DNA of 64,000 nucleotides from Methanoculleus chikugoensis (GTDB lineage: Archaea > Halobacteriota > Methanomicrobia > Methanomicrobiales > Methanoculleaceae), in contig NZ_AP019781.1 of the NCBI RefSeq assembly GCF_019669965.1, forward strand, positions 1,240,001 to 1,304,000, given 5' to 3'. Below are positions 54,236 to 63,504 of this stretch, piece after piece. Under the pieces are notes generated by a model that did not search any database, was not told the DNA's origin, and was given only the letters and a program-made list of their open reading frames with translations. Position 1 is the stretch's first letter, and each line of letters begins with the position of its first letter. The position numbers and the translations under genes were made by a program.

Positions 54236-54736
54236 TTATCTCCGCGAGAGTTCCTTCAGGAGTTCTGCGAGTTTGTCGAGGGACTCGTTCCAGCCGGCCT
54301 CGGCCATATCCCGCATCTCGCCCGCCGGGATGCCGGGCTCCCGTATGGTCAGTTTTGTCCCGCCGTCGCCGTCCTCGAACGTCACCGTCGCCACCAGTTC
54401 CAGCGGCCAGTCTCCGGTCATCCCGTAGTCCGAGGCCGGGACCACGTTGCCCTCCGCATCCGCGAACGAGTCGGTGGCGACGATCCGCTCCGCGGGGGCG
54501 ATCTCGCGGTAAACGCCCGTGCTCCAGAAGTCCCGGCCCTCGGGCGACCGCATGCCGTACAGGTACCTCGCTCCCACGCGGAGATCGATCTCGATGACGG
54601 GCGCGGTGAAGCCTTTCGGCCCCCACCAGCGCTTTACGCACCCCGGCTCTGTCCATGCCTTCCAGACGAGTTCGCGCGGTGCATCGAAAACACGCTCGAC
54701 GAGGATCTCCGACCTGATCTGCTCTGCTTCTTCCAT
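54236..54736 (-). CDS. SRPBCC/AHSA1-family protein
   Basis: 166 residues from ATG at 54736, with GAGGTG eight bases before it. [20 protein letters not shown] and RWWGPKGF are the START-like AHSA1 signature; hydrophobic-ligand or chaperone-cofactor fold. A paralogue with the same orientation lies at 57079 on the other side of the AT-rich operon. Confidence 0.88.
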   Translation of the reverse strand: MEEAEQIRSEILVERVFDAPRELVWKAWTEPGCVKRWWGPKGFTAPVIEIDLRVGARYLYGMRSPEGRDFWSTGVYREIAPAERIVATDSFADAEGNVVPASDYGMTGDWPLELVATVTFEDGDGGTKLTIREPGIPAGEMRDMAEAGWNESLDKLAELLKELSRR

Positions 54737-55036
54737 AACGTATTCACCTCTGGCGTGCTCTATGACGGTCCGGTGGTTATTAACCCGTCGGCGAATACCC
54801 GACAACTCTTGATGAGGTTGTCGCAGTGGCTTAGCCCGTCCCAAGTAGACCTTGCTTTCTCTGGAAGTAACTTGCTCTGACAGTGGATTCAGATCATTGT
54901 CATTGTTTTTGGAAGAAGTAAGTGAAGGCCTTTCTTAGTGCGAAACGTGCTTCGAAGATGTTTACAACTAACTTTGAGTATAAAAGTATAGCTTTATATG
55001 TCCTTGCGTTAACACCCCCTTTAAGAGTAATCGACG
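54737..55036 (+). promoter_or_regulatory. Promoter of the QueC-like operon
   Basis: The base composition turns AT-rich after about 54845. TATAAAAG at 54979-54986 is a strong TATA box; TTTATATG at 54993-55000 is an alternative. The ATG at 55037 follows 36-50 bases later with only a weak ribosome-binding site. Confidence 0.6.
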
Positions 55037-55489
55037 ATGGGTAGTCAGAATAGATCAAGTCTAAGCGCTACAGGGCCTGGAATTGCTCATTATCCAAAAC
55101 GCCAGATCGGTCAAATTGAAACCGCAGTGAGTGATACTCCCACTGAGGCTGGCCGGGTAGTTGCTGCAAAAATTCTATTGAGCGTATTTGCCCCCGCAAG
55201 TTCCTTCTTTGCAATCGCAGTTGCTGCTATCCTTTTGATTACCATTCTACAAAAAGTCGCTCATTATGCAGAAATAGCTGAAAGGGAGGGTACCGACGCA
55301 GCAATGTCTGAAATTATGGAGGATGTCGCAAAAGGGGTGATTCACCAGTATCTAACCGATTCTGCTATGGATTTAATCGTTGATTCAGAAAACATATCTC
55401 CACAGTACAAGGAGCAACTGGAAACGATCATGGGAATGGTCATCGATCAGGGTATTGATAGTGTTGAAGAGGCGTTTTTGAATGAGTAA
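55037..55489 (+). CDS. Single-TM protein with Met-Gly-Ser N-terminus (QatB-like candidate)
   Basis: 150 residues starting MGSQNRSSLSATGPGIAHYP. A flexible, Ser/Gly-rich N-terminus (1-45) precedes one strong membrane segment (about 47-75) and a helical cytoplasmic tail. Met before Gly is normally removed, leaving an N-terminal glycine. Substrates of QueC-like enzymes in Qat and type IV CBASS systems, as I recall them, also present an N-terminal Gly after Met. The stop overlaps the next gene by eight bases. Role as substrate of the downstream QueC-like enzyme is inference; no family recognised. Confidence 0.6.
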   Translation: MGSQNRSSLSATGPGIAHYPKRQIGQIETAVSDTPTEAGRVVAAKILLSVFAPASSFFAIAVAAILLITILQKVAHYAEIAEREGTDAAMSEIMEDVAKGVIHQYLTDSAMDLIVDSENISPQYKEQLETIMGMVIDQGIDSVEEAFLNE

Positions 55490-55772
55490 TAAATTTGACA
55501 CAAAATTTGAAGAAGTCTTATATGTTATTTTAGTCGATTACGCAGCAAAAACGCTGAACTCTGAAGAAATTGCTCCAAAGTTCAAGTCAAGGGCTGTCGA
55601 AGAAAGAAGGGCCATAAAGGAAATGATTCTAAAAAAATTGCAGGAAGCCGTAAAAAGGATCGGGAAAGAGCTTTCTGAACACAGTCTTTCGGATCCACAA
55701 ATGATTGTCACGCACAAAGAAGAGGTAAGGAAAATAATTATCCAAGTTGTCAGAGGCAATCATGAAAATTGA
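55482..55772 (+). CDS. Small helical protein of the QueC-like operon
   Basis: 96 residues, all predicted helical (KFEEVLYVILVDYAAKTL, AIKEMILKKLQEAVKRIGKE), no membrane segment. It overlaps both neighbours (8 and 11 bases), so the three are translated together in stoichiometric amounts. Probably an adaptor. Unrecognised. Confidence 0.6.
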   Translation: MSNKFDTKFEEVLYVILVDYAAKTLNSEEIAPKFKSRAVEERRAIKEMILKKLQEAVKRIGKELSEHSLSDPQMIVTHKEEVRKIIIQVVRGNHEN

Positions 55773-56991
55773 CAAAGCGCTAGTTGAAAATTACAAACTG
55801 AATATCAACAGTGGGCAGATAAATCGTTTTTTCTTTAGTGAAGGAAAGAACGCTCCAGTACGAAAGAGGTTGCCTGCAAGGCTTGATGATTTTGTCAGAA
55901 TAATCATGTATTGCAACTTCATTGATCGACTAAATGTTTGTGCGAGAGATGAGCAACACCAAATTGAAATTCCCGTATACGATCTCCCATTTTGGAAGGG
56001 TGAAGAAGAACAGCTGATTAAAATCTTATGGTCTCTTTATCGACGAGATTTTTCTCTGGACTTTCTTTGTGATACATCGCAGAAGCCAAAAACACAGATT
56101 CAAATGAAACTTTTTGATGAGGGTCAACGAGAACTTCTATTGTTTTCTGAAGGATTGGATAGTATCGCGGCAGCGACTGAGTTTCCAAAAGCAACATTAG
56201 TCCATGTCGTAAAATCCACCTACACAGAATCACATATGAAAAATGTGATGAATCTTTTCCCTGAACGGAAAATCGAAACGATCACTTATGGTTTAAGGGG
56301 AGAAAATTTGCCTCTCGATACTGGTATCTCGAATTCAAGAGGTTTAATTTTTCTCGGATTGGCATCGATTCATCTTTACTTGAATAAATCAAATACGCTT
56401 ATTACCGGGGAAAATGGAGTGATGATGCACAATCCTCCCCTATTCGAAGGTTCAAAACCCACAAGAACAATGGATCCTAATTTTGTTCGCTTACTGCAGG
56501 GATTATTGTCCGATATTTATGGAGAAGATATTCAGATCAAAACACCTTTCTTAAAGATGACGAAAAAAGAGGTCCTTGAAATTGCAAAACAAAACCTGAA
56601 AGAAAACTTCAAAACAGCAATTGAATGCAGTTATTCATGTTTTAGCCAGCAGCCGCGGGGGAATGAAACGAAGATGTGCGGACGATGTTGTGCTTGTTTA
56701 CTGCGTACAATTTCAATACGATCTCTTCAGGGGTATGATAACTCAACGTATGAGCGATCTCCCTTCTCAGAAGACTTCAGCGATGGGAAAGGCGCAGTAA
56801 ATGTAATGGACTTAATGCGTTTTTCAAGGGGTGTCTTGCAATACAAGCTCCCTTATGTTGCTGCAAAAATTGTTAAGCAGGATGAAGAGCTGTTTCACCG
56901 ATTCGCCCAAGATGTTATGGACACAATAAGAAATGTCCCGGAAAAGTCTTACCACCTGAAAATTGAATCCGAAAGGCCTATTTTTCTGTGA
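55762..56991 (+). CDS. QueC-like enzyme (QatC/Cap9-type)
   Basis: 409 residues from ATG at 55762. The PP-loop reads LLFSEGLDSIAAA near 129-135, a variant of SGGxDS with Glu in place of the second Gly. Near 288-313, CSYSC...MCGRCCAC gives the C-terminal zinc-binding cysteines of QueC (7-cyano-7-deazaguanine synthase). The 125-residue N-terminal extension is absent from housekeeping QueC and typical of defence-associated QatC/Cap9 proteins. No other queuosine or archaeosine gene is nearby. So it more likely modifies a protein or nucleic acid in a defence role than makes preQ0. Low GC, inserted between two SRPBCC genes. Confidence 0.75.
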   Translation: MKIDKALVENYKLNINSGQINRFFFSEGKNAPVRKRLPARLDDFVRIIMYCNFIDRLNVCARDEQHQIEIPVYDLPFWKGEEEQLIKILWSLYRRDFSLDFLCDTSQKPKTQIQMKLFDEGQRELLLFSEGLDSIAAATEFPKATLVHVVKSTYTESHMKNVMNLFPERKIETITYGLRGENLPLDTGISNSRGLIFLGLASIHLYLNKSNTLITGENGVMMHNPPLFEGSKPTRTMDPNFVRLLQGLLSDIYGEDIQIKTPFLKMTKKEVLEIAKQNLKENFKTAIECSYSCFSQQPRGNETKMCGRCCACLLRTISIRSLQGYDNSTYERSPFSEDFSDGKGAVNVMDLMRFSRGVLQYKLPYVAAKIVKQDEELFHRFAQDVMDTIRNVPEKSYHLKIESERPIFL

Positions 56992-57078
56992 TATACTGTT
57001 TGCACACGGTCCGCGCCGAGGCTGCCTCCGGGTTTCTCCCCGGAGGCAAAATCCATGTGTTACGGTTATGGACCGCCG

Positions 57079-57570
57079 CTACCTTGCCGACGCCGCCTGT
57101 TTCAACGACTGCAGGAGCCCGGCAAGCCGTTCCAGGGGCTCGATCATCTCTTCCTGCGATCCCGCCTGGAGCATCCCGTCGCGGTCCTCGACCGACTGGA
57201 AGATCAGGTGGTCGGTCAGCTTCGTCCTGCCGCCGCCAAGGTCTTCGAGCGTCTCCGTCTCGAGCAGGACATGGCCCGGCATGGCATCGTACTCGAAGGT
57301 GTCGACGATCCGCCCGGGCGTAACCTCATGGTATACGCCGTGGAACGCGTACTCGTTTCCCTCGGCATCGCGCTGGACGGCACGCCACATCCCGCCGGGC
57401 CTCGTGTCCATCTTCTCGACCGTGGTCGTGACGCCCTTTGGCCCCCACCACTGCGATACCAGCCCCGGGTCCGTGCATGCCTTGAACACGAGGTCCTGCG
57501 GGGCATCGAACTCCCGTGAGATGACGATATCCTGTTTTCCCGATTCAGCGATGAGATTTGTTTCTGCCAT
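57079..57570 (-). CDS. SRPBCC/AHSA1-family protein
   Basis: 163 residues from ATG at 57570 with GGAGGGAGAA upstream. EFDAPQDLVFKACTDPGLVS and QWWGPKGV are the AHSA1 signature. Paralogue of the gene at 54236, both minus strand. They flank the AT-rich operon, suggesting that operon was inserted between once-adjacent genes. Confidence 0.88.
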   Translation of the reverse strand: MAETNLIAESGKQDIVISREFDAPQDLVFKACTDPGLVSQWWGPKGVTTTVEKMDTRPGGMWRAVQRDAEGNEYAFHGVYHEVTPGRIVDTFEYDAMPGHVLLETETLEDLGGGRTKLTDHLIFQSVEDRDGMLQAGSQEEMIEPLERLAGLLQSLKQAASAR

Positions 57571-57757
57571 TGTATCGTTCTCCCTCCGATGGTTCCCGGG
57601 CTTCATCCCTTCTCCATGATATATTTTTCCCGTCACGGGTACGCCGGTGAAAACAATGATAAAGCCGGCAAAATCGGAATACCCTCCGGGACGCGGCACT
57701 TCCGCGGTATGCCCCGGGTGCGGGCGGAGGCTCCCATCCGGAGACGTGCTCTCCCTC

Positions 57758-58717
57758 TTACCAGAACCAGGCCAGCAGGAAGATCGTTATCAGCAGGAGG
57801 CCGTCTTGGAGCGCGACCGAGAGGATCATGATCTCGGCACCCAGCCTCGGGCCGAAGATCGCGGCGTAGAACGACCCGAGCCATCGCAGGTAGGTGACGA
57901 CGCTGGTGAGCAGGTTCGCCACGAGCAGCGTGATGACGATATCCCTGCCCGCCATATCCCCCGCCGCAAGCAGCCCGGACGCAAGGCTTGCCGCGGCGAC
58001 GTACGACCCGAACTTCGCGGCGACGATCGCGAGCCCTTCGGGCGGTATGGGGAAGAGCCGGCTCGCGCTCTCCAGGTACGCGGCGACGGCGTCGAAGACC
58101 CCCGCCTCGACCAGGAACGCCACGACGACGATCGTCGGGATCATGATCCCGAGGATGCGGCGGAGGGTCTTCGCGGTCGGTTTAAGAGATGCCCGCAGAG
58201 CCTCGCGAACGGACGGGGTCGGCCCGGAAGACTTCTCCGGCGGCCCGGACGCGGGAGGCGGGGAGAGCAGCACCCTCCCGGCCGCCATGACGATCCCGGT
58301 CTTGAGGAACCCGATCCCCATCAGTATGCCGAAGTAGATCAGGCCGAAGACCCCGAGCAGCGGCACGTAGACCGGGATGAGGTAGCGCCAGTGCATCACG
58401 ACGGACGGGAAGGAGTTGATGAGCGCCGCGACGACGAGCTCGCTCCTCCCGATCATCCCCCTGCGGTGGTAGTCGACGAGCATCGCGTCGGCCGCCTGCG
58501 GCGAGACGAACGCCAGGAGGAAACTCGCCCCGCACTCGCGGGGGAGGTGGGAGAACGTCGTGACCGGGTAGGCGACGCTTGCTATCCTGTCGGTGATTTT
58601 GAGAGCAATCAGGACTTCGGCGATCAGGACGCCGGCGACGACGATCGGAACCGTCCGAACCAGGAGTTCGAGCGAGAGGCCCAGTGCCGCTGAAATGATC
58701 TCCGCCGTGCCGTCCAT
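57758..58717 (-). CDS. Gate/nucleoside-recognition-domain membrane protein
   Basis: 319 residues from ATG at 58717; a GTG at 58786 would add 23 unremarkable residues. Eight or so membrane segments. Two related halves contain the Gate (PF07670-like) motif, for example LLVRTVPIVVAGVLIAEVL. Such proteins are found in nucleoside transporters and spore-maturation-type proteins; substrate here unknown. Confidence 0.7.
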   Translation of the reverse strand: MDGTAEIISAALGLSLELLVRTVPIVVAGVLIAEVLIALKITDRIASVAYPVTTFSHLPRECGASFLLAFVSPQAADAMLVDYHRRGMIGRSELVVAALINSFPSVVMHWRYLIPVYVPLLGVFGLIYFGILMGIGFLKTGIVMAAGRVLLSPPPASGPPEKSSGPTPSVREALRASLKPTAKTLRRILGIMIPTIVVVAFLVEAGVFDAVAAYLESASRLFPIPPEGLAIVAAKFGSYVAAASLASGLLAAGDMAGRDIVITLLVANLLTSVVTYLRWLGSFYAAIFGPRLGAEIMILSVALQDGLLLITIFLLAWFW

Positions 58718-59117
58718 GACCCGCCCCGCCTTGCGGCGTTCGTCCCGCTCCGAAACAACATTCGGTACGTCGTCCGGGGATATCACCGTTCTGGATGGCC
58801 GCGAGCGGAGTATGCCGGTGTCATTGCAGTCGTTACCCCGATCAGGGCTCTCATGCGCGAGGAATTCGGCAGTGGTGCGATCTCCCTCCGCCTCTCCGGC
58901 AGCAATATCGTATGATTTAAATACAATGGATCTGGATGCTGTTTAGGTACTCGATGATTGGCAACGATTTAGAGTCCTGTTGCACATATGTGCAGAACTG
59001 TCCGAACGTGCGGTGCACGTTTGCGCAGAACGCATTCTTCTTTAGATAGGGAACCGGCCCTTTTGCTGAGTTCCCGTGTAATGTAACGGTTTTTCCGCTA
59101 CCGTCAGGTGGTTTGTC
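58718..59117. promoter_or_regulatory. Symporter operon control region with paired operators
   Basis: TGCACATATGTGCA at 58981-58994 is a perfect 14-base palindrome followed by GAAC. TGCACGTTTGCGCA at 59014-59027 is a degenerate copy also followed by GAAC. The start-to-start distance is 33 bases, three helical turns. TATA-like GATTTAAATAC lies at about 58913-58923. Probably the operator of the symporter operon starting at 59118. Confidence 0.6.
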
Positions 59118-59246
59118 ATGTTTGGCATTACCGATCCCGCGATCTGGGTTGGATATCTGCTTGCGCTCGGCTTCACGCTCGCATGCTTAGTGTACGGCCT
59201 GTTGAACTGGAATAAAGGAACGGAGGAGGAACGGGATGGCAGTTGA
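59118..59246 (+). CDS. Symporter small accessory protein
   Basis: 42 residues, MFGITDPAIWVGYLLALGF, one membrane segment and a charged tail NKGTEEERDG. This is the tiny protein that commonly precedes sodium:solute symporter genes. Its last eleven bases overlap the symporter start, so synthesis is coupled. Confidence 0.75.
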   Translation: MFGITDPAIWVGYLLALGFTLACLVYGLLNWNKGTEEERDGS

Positions 59247-60819
59247 TACCGGGCTCTTCATCGCGGTGACGCTGGTTTACCTCGCCGCCACCATCGGCCT
59301 CGGCTATCTCGGCTACCGCCAGACGAAAGGAGACGACGACTATATGGTGGCCGGCAGAAAGGTCAATCCTGTCGTTCTTGCCCTCTCCTACGGCGCGACG
59401 TTCATCAGCACCTCCGCCATCGTCGGGTTCGGCGGGGTTGCGGCGCAGCTCGGCATGGGGATGATCTGGCTGACCGTCCTCAACATCGGGCTCGGGATCT
59501 TCATCGCGTTCGTCGTCTTCGGGAAACGGACCCGCAGTATCGGGAGCAAACTTAAGGCCGTCACCTTCCCCGACCTGATGGGGAAGTGCTATCAGTCGCC
59601 GTTCATGCGGTATGCCGCAGGGCTCGTCATCGTCGTCTCCATGCCGCTCTACACGGCGGCGATCCTGATCGGCGGCGCCCAGTTCATCACGAGCACGCTG
59701 CAGATCCCGTACGCCACCGCGCTCATCGCGTTCGCCGCGGTCGTCGCCCTCTACGTGGTGCTCGGCGGGCTCATCGCCGTCATGTACACCGACGCGCTCC
59801 AGGGCGGGATCATGCTCGTCGGGATGACCATCCTCCTCGTGCTCACCTACATCCAGCTCGGGGGGGTCATCGAGGCGCACACCGCCCTTGCCGCGATGTC
59901 GGACCTCGTCCCCGGGACGCTCGCCGCCGGGGGGATGACCGGGTGGGCCTCCATGCCGGCGCTCGGGTCGCCGATCTGGCTCACGCTGGTGACGACGCTC
60001 GTTCTCGGGGTGGGCATCGGGGTGCTGGCGCAGCCCCAACTCGTCGTCCGGTTCATGACCGTCAAAGACAGCCGGTCGCTGAACCGTGCGGTCCTCGTCG
60101 GCGGGCCGTTCATCCTGATGATGACCGGAGTCGCCTTCACGGTCGGCGCGCTCACGAACGTCTACTTCTACCGGACGGGAGGCGTGATCGCTCTTGCGGC
60201 GGCTACCGACGGCAACATCGACACGATCATACCGAACTTCATCAACGCGTCGATGCCGGACCTCTTCGTCGTCATCTTCATGCTGACGCTCCTCGCCGCT
60301 GCGATGTCCACGCTCAGTTCCCTTCTCCATGCCATGGGCACGTCGCTCGGGTTCGATATGATGCGGCACACCGGTTCCCGGGGGGCGTCGATGAAGAGGA
60401 TTCAGGCGGCGACCGTCGTCATGATCGTCGCGAGCGTCATCCTGGCCTTCATCATGCCCGGCAGCATCATTGCGCGGGCGACGGCGATGTTCATGGGCCT
60501 CTGTGCGTCGGCGTTCCTGCCGGCCTACGCTCACGCTGTCTACAGCAGCCGGCCGTCGCTCCTCGCGGCGAAGTTGAGCCTGGTCGCCGGAGCGGCCGCC
60601 TGGTTCGTGTGGACCGCCTTCGTCCACGTCAAGGAGTCGGCGGCGCTCGGGCTCTCGAACCTCCTCTTCGGGGTGCCGGCGGTTCTCTCCGCCCCGTGGC
60701 AGGACGTGGACCCGCTCGTCGTTGCTCTCCCCCTCTCGATGGCTGCACTGCTGGTCGGGTGTGTACTCGACCGGCACCGGGTGCATGCAGATCAGGATGA
60801 ACCGGCCGGGGCTGCCTGA
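59236..60819 (+). CDS. Sodium:solute symporter (SSS family)
   Basis: 527 residues, about 13 membrane segments. LGYRQTKGDDDYMVAGRKVN and SYGATFISTSAIVGFGG are the SSS N-terminal signature with the Na+-site residues; a second site lies near TLLAAAMSTLSSLLHAMGTS. Drives uptake of an organic solute with Na+. GGAGGAGG precedes the ATG. Substrate not predictable. Confidence 0.92.
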   Translation: MAVDTGLFIAVTLVYLAATIGLGYLGYRQTKGDDDYMVAGRKVNPVVLALSYGATFISTSAIVGFGGVAAQLGMGMIWLTVLNIGLGIFIAFVVFGKRTRSIGSKLKAVTFPDLMGKCYQSPFMRYAAGLVIVVSMPLYTAAILIGGAQFITSTLQIPYATALIAFAAVVALYVVLGGLIAVMYTDALQGGIMLVGMTILLVLTYIQLGGVIEAHTALAAMSDLVPGTLAAGGMTGWASMPALGSPIWLTLVTTLVLGVGIGVLAQPQLVVRFMTVKDSRSLNRAVLVGGPFILMMTGVAFTVGALTNVYFYRTGGVIALAAATDGNIDTIIPNFINASMPDLFVVIFMLTLLAAAMSTLSSLLHAMGTSLGFDMMRHTGSRGASMKRIQAATVVMIVASVILAFIMPGSIIARATAMFMGLCASAFLPAYAHAVYSSRPSLLAAKLSLVAGAAAWFVWTAFVHVKESAALGLSNLLFGVPAVLSAPWQDVDPLVVALPLSMAALLVGCVLDRHRVHADQDEPAGAA

Positions 60820-60898
60820 CGGCGGCTCCCCGTTTTTCCCGCATCCGGAGTCGCAACCGTTATCCTCCGGCAGAACGGACGATCTGCAGAAAGGCGCC

Positions 60899-61771
60899 AT
60901 GACCATGCGTTACTACATCGTCGATGTCTTCGCGGAGAGGAGGTATGCCGGCAACCCGCTCGCCGTGGTGCTGGACGCCGGAGCGCTCTCCGATACGGCC
61001 ATGCAGGCGATTGCCCGGGAGATGCACCTCTCCGAGACCGCGTTCGTCCGGTCGGGCGGGGGAGAAGACCGTGCCTATGACGTGCGCATCTTCACGCCGG
61101 AGCACGAGGTTCCCTTCGCCGGGCACCCGGCGCTCGGCACGGCCTACGTGATCCGGGAGGAAGTCCTGCAGGAACCCGTCCCCGAGGTCCGGCTGAACCT
61201 TGCGGCAGGGCAGATTCCGGTCTCGTTTGCCCCCGATGGGATCGCCTGGATGCGGCAGAACCCGCCGGTCTTCACCGGAGAGTTCTCCCCGGATACGCTC
61301 GCGGGCGTCCTTTCGCTCCCGGAAACCGCGATCGATCCCCGCTTCCCGGTCGAGGAGGTCTCCACGGGGCTCCCGTTCATCATCGTCCCGGTGAGGAGCC
61401 TTGAATCCGTACGGCGGGCGACGATCGATCGCGACGCCTACGAAGCCCTCATCCGCACGACGGCGGCAAAAGCCGTCTTCATCTTCTGCCCGGAACCCTA
61501 CCGGCCGGAGAACACGTTCAACGCACGGGTCTTCGCCGACCACTTCGGCGTCCCGGAAGATCCGGCGACCGGCAGCGCGAACGGGTGCCTTGCCGGCTAC
61601 CTCCTCCGGCACGGCTACTTCTCCGGCGATTCGCTTGATATCCGCGTGGAGCAGGGTTGCGAGATACACCGCCCGTCCCTGATCCGTTGCAGGGCGGCGC
61701 GGCGCGGGGAGTCCATTGCGGTGCAGGTCGGCGGCAGGGTCATTCCGGTTGCCCGGGGGGAGCTCCTGTAG
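60899..61771 (+). CDS. PhzF-family isomerase/epimerase
   Basis: 290 residues from ATG at 60899. YYIVDVFAERRYAGNPLAVV, MHLSETAFVR with the catalytic Glu, FAGHPALGTAYV and DPATGSANGCLAGYLL are all PhzF signatures (diaminopimelate-epimerase fold). Substrate unknown. Converges with, and overlaps by 32 bases, another PhzF gene. Confidence 0.9.
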   Translation: MTMRYYIVDVFAERRYAGNPLAVVLDAGALSDTAMQAIAREMHLSETAFVRSGGGEDRAYDVRIFTPEHEVPFAGHPALGTAYVIREEVLQEPVPEVRLNLAAGQIPVSFAPDGIAWMRQNPPVFTGEFSPDTLAGVLSLPETAIDPRFPVEEVSTGLPFIIVPVRSLESVRRATIDRDAYEALIRTTAAKAVFIFCPEPYRPENTFNARVFADHFGVPEDPATGSANGCLAGYLLRHGYFSGDSLDIRVEQGCEIHRPSLIRCRAARRGESIAVQVGGRVIPVARGELL

Positions 61772-62657
61772 AAAGGACGTATTCCCCGTCGATCCGCACC
61801 CGGCCTCCCCCACCGAACATGAGCCCACCGTCTTCGGGGCGGAGCAGGCGGACGATGTTCGGGTTCTCCCGGTCCGGCCCCTGCTCGATGACGAGCGTCC
61901 GGTTCTTCCAGAGGTTCTGCCGGATGAGGAAGTTTCCGAGGGCGGCGTTCCCCGAACCGGTCGCTGGGTCTTCCAGGTACCCGAACGTCGGGGCGAAGAC
62001 CCGGCTGTGCAGGTCGTGCCCTGGAAAGGCCGTCTCGCGGGTGTAGACGACGACCACGTCGACGGCATGGGAGAGGGAGAACGCACGGAGCGTCGCGTAG
62101 TCCGGAGAGCACCGGATGCAGGCGTCGAGCGAGGCGAGGGGGACGAGCAGGGTATCGAGGCCGGCGTTCACGACGCCTATGGGTATCGCGGGATCGATAT
62201 CCCGGACGTCAAGTGCGAGCGCGGCGGCGGTCTCTCTGATCTCGGGGCGTGTGTCGGAGAACTCCGGTTCGGGAGCCCGGATGTAGACCATGCCGTCCTC
62301 GCCCGTCCGGTTCAGGACCGTGACGACACCTCTGTTCGTCCGGAGGCGGAGGCTCTCCCGGTTCCTGAACCGGTCGTCGCTACGCACCACGTCGTCCATG
62401 ATGGCTATCGTCGCGTGGCCGCAGAACTCGACCTCCCGCTCGCAGGAGAAGTAGCGTATCGAGAGGTCGCACTCGCCCGGCGTGCCTTCACGGAGAAAGC
62501 CGGTTTCCGAGACAAAACCCTTCAGTTCGCGGGCGATCTGCTGCATATCGCGGTCGGTGATCTCCTCCCCGGGGGAGAGGCGGACGTATCCCGCGGGGTT
62601 TCCCGACGACCCGGCGACTGCAAAGGCATCGATCTTCTTGAACCGGTAGCGTTTCAT
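61740..62657 (-). CDS. PhzF-family protein, second copy
   Basis: 305 residues from ATG at 62657. FKKIDAFAVAGSSGNPAGYV, KGFVSETGFL with catalytic Glu, FCGHATIAIM and DPATGSGNAALGNFLI. Distant from the neighbour in sequence, so not a recent duplicate. The 3' ends of the two genes overlap by 32 bases on opposite strands. Confidence 0.88.
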   Translation of the reverse strand: MKRYRFKKIDAFAVAGSSGNPAGYVRLSPGEEITDRDMQQIARELKGFVSETGFLREGTPGECDLSIRYFSCEREVEFCGHATIAIMDDVVRSDDRFRNRESLRLRTNRGVVTVLNRTGEDGMVYIRAPEPEFSDTRPEIRETAAALALDVRDIDPAIPIGVVNAGLDTLLVPLASLDACIRCSPDYATLRAFSLSHAVDVVVVYTRETAFPGHDLHSRVFAPTFGYLEDPATGSGNAALGNFLIRQNLWKNRTLVIEQGPDRENPNIVRLLRPEDGGLMFGGGGRVRIDGEYVLSTGAPPGQPE

Positions 62658-62826
62658 AAATCCACCCGCACTGCCTGCCGTGAGACCGAAGACCGGCTCC
62701 GTCTGTTCATGAGCACCCGTCCTCCTCTGGAGGAGAAAGAACTTGCTGTCCGTTCGGACAGGATAACGGCGGCAGATTGCTCCGCTGTGGGGACAACGGG
62801 CAGGAGTCACGAAAAAAGAGTGAGGG

Positions 62827-63504
62827 TTAGTTCTTTCTCCCGGTAACCAGCACCAGCCCGGCAATCAGCAGGGCGACGCCGGCAAGGGCTGGAGCGAGGG
62901 GCGCCTGCTGCGTGGGGGGCGCGGAGCTCAGGTTCACGTAGAGGTCGACGGTCTCGCCCCTGGCGGGGTACTGGTCGACGGCCGCCGTGTAGGGGAGATA
63001 CCCTTCCTTCGTCACGGTGTAGGTCTTATACGGTGTTCCGGTCGTGTAGACCTGCACGGTGAGGACGCCCTGGCTGGTGACGCCCTTGACCTCGTTGTCG
63101 AACTGGACGGTTGCCCCGTCGACGTTGACGTGGACGGCGTACCACCCGACGTCGCCGCCGATCGGGGCGGGCGGTGCAGCGGGGTTGAGGGTCGCGTAGA
63201 GGTCGAAGACCTCTCCTTTACTCGGAACCGAGGTTACGTCCCCGTAGTGGGTCGCGTATCCGTCTTTTTCGACACGGAACGTCTTGTAGGGTGCACCGGT
63301 GGTGTAGACCGGGACATAGAACACGCCGTTCTCGATCGTGCCCTTGTATTCGTCTCCGAAGTAGACGTCGGCTCCGTTCACGTTACAGTTGACCGCATAC
63401 CATCCGTTGTCCCCGCCTACGGGCGGCTGAGCACTCGCAGGAAGGACAAGAAGGAAGCAGGCGATGAGAGAAAAGACCAGAAGATTGCGTACAGCGCTCT
63501 GCAT
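62827..63504 (-). CDS. Secreted PEGA-domain protein
   Basis: 225 residues. Signal peptide (1-25, ending PASAQ), two PEGA-like repeats (NVNGADVYFGDEYKG and NVDGATVQFDNEVKG, each followed by PYKTxxVxKxGY), a Pro/Ala linker and a C-terminal membrane anchor ending GRKN. A typical methanogen surface-layer-associated protein. Confidence 0.85.
   Translation of the reverse strand: MQSAVRNLLVFSLIACFLLVLPASAQPPVGGDNGWYAVNCNVNGADVYFGDEYKGTIENGVFYVPVYTTGAPYKTFRVEKDGYATHYGDVTSVPSKGEVFDLYATLNPAAPPAPIGGDVGWYAVHVNVDGATVQFDNEVKGVTSQGVLTVQVYTTGTPYKTYTVTKEGYLPYTAAVDQYPARGETVDLYVNLSSAPPTQQAPLAPALAGVALLIAGLVLVTGRKN

Noticed and set aside
55762-56991. Housekeeping QueC for archaeosine synthesis
   Set aside because: It has a long N-terminal extension, altered PP-loop, AT-rich context and no queD/queE/tgt neighbours; it overlaps two genes unrelated to tRNA modification.
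59173-60906. 577-codon minus-strand frame opposite the symporter
   Set aside because: Antisense shadow of the SSS gene; composition is low-complexity and charged.
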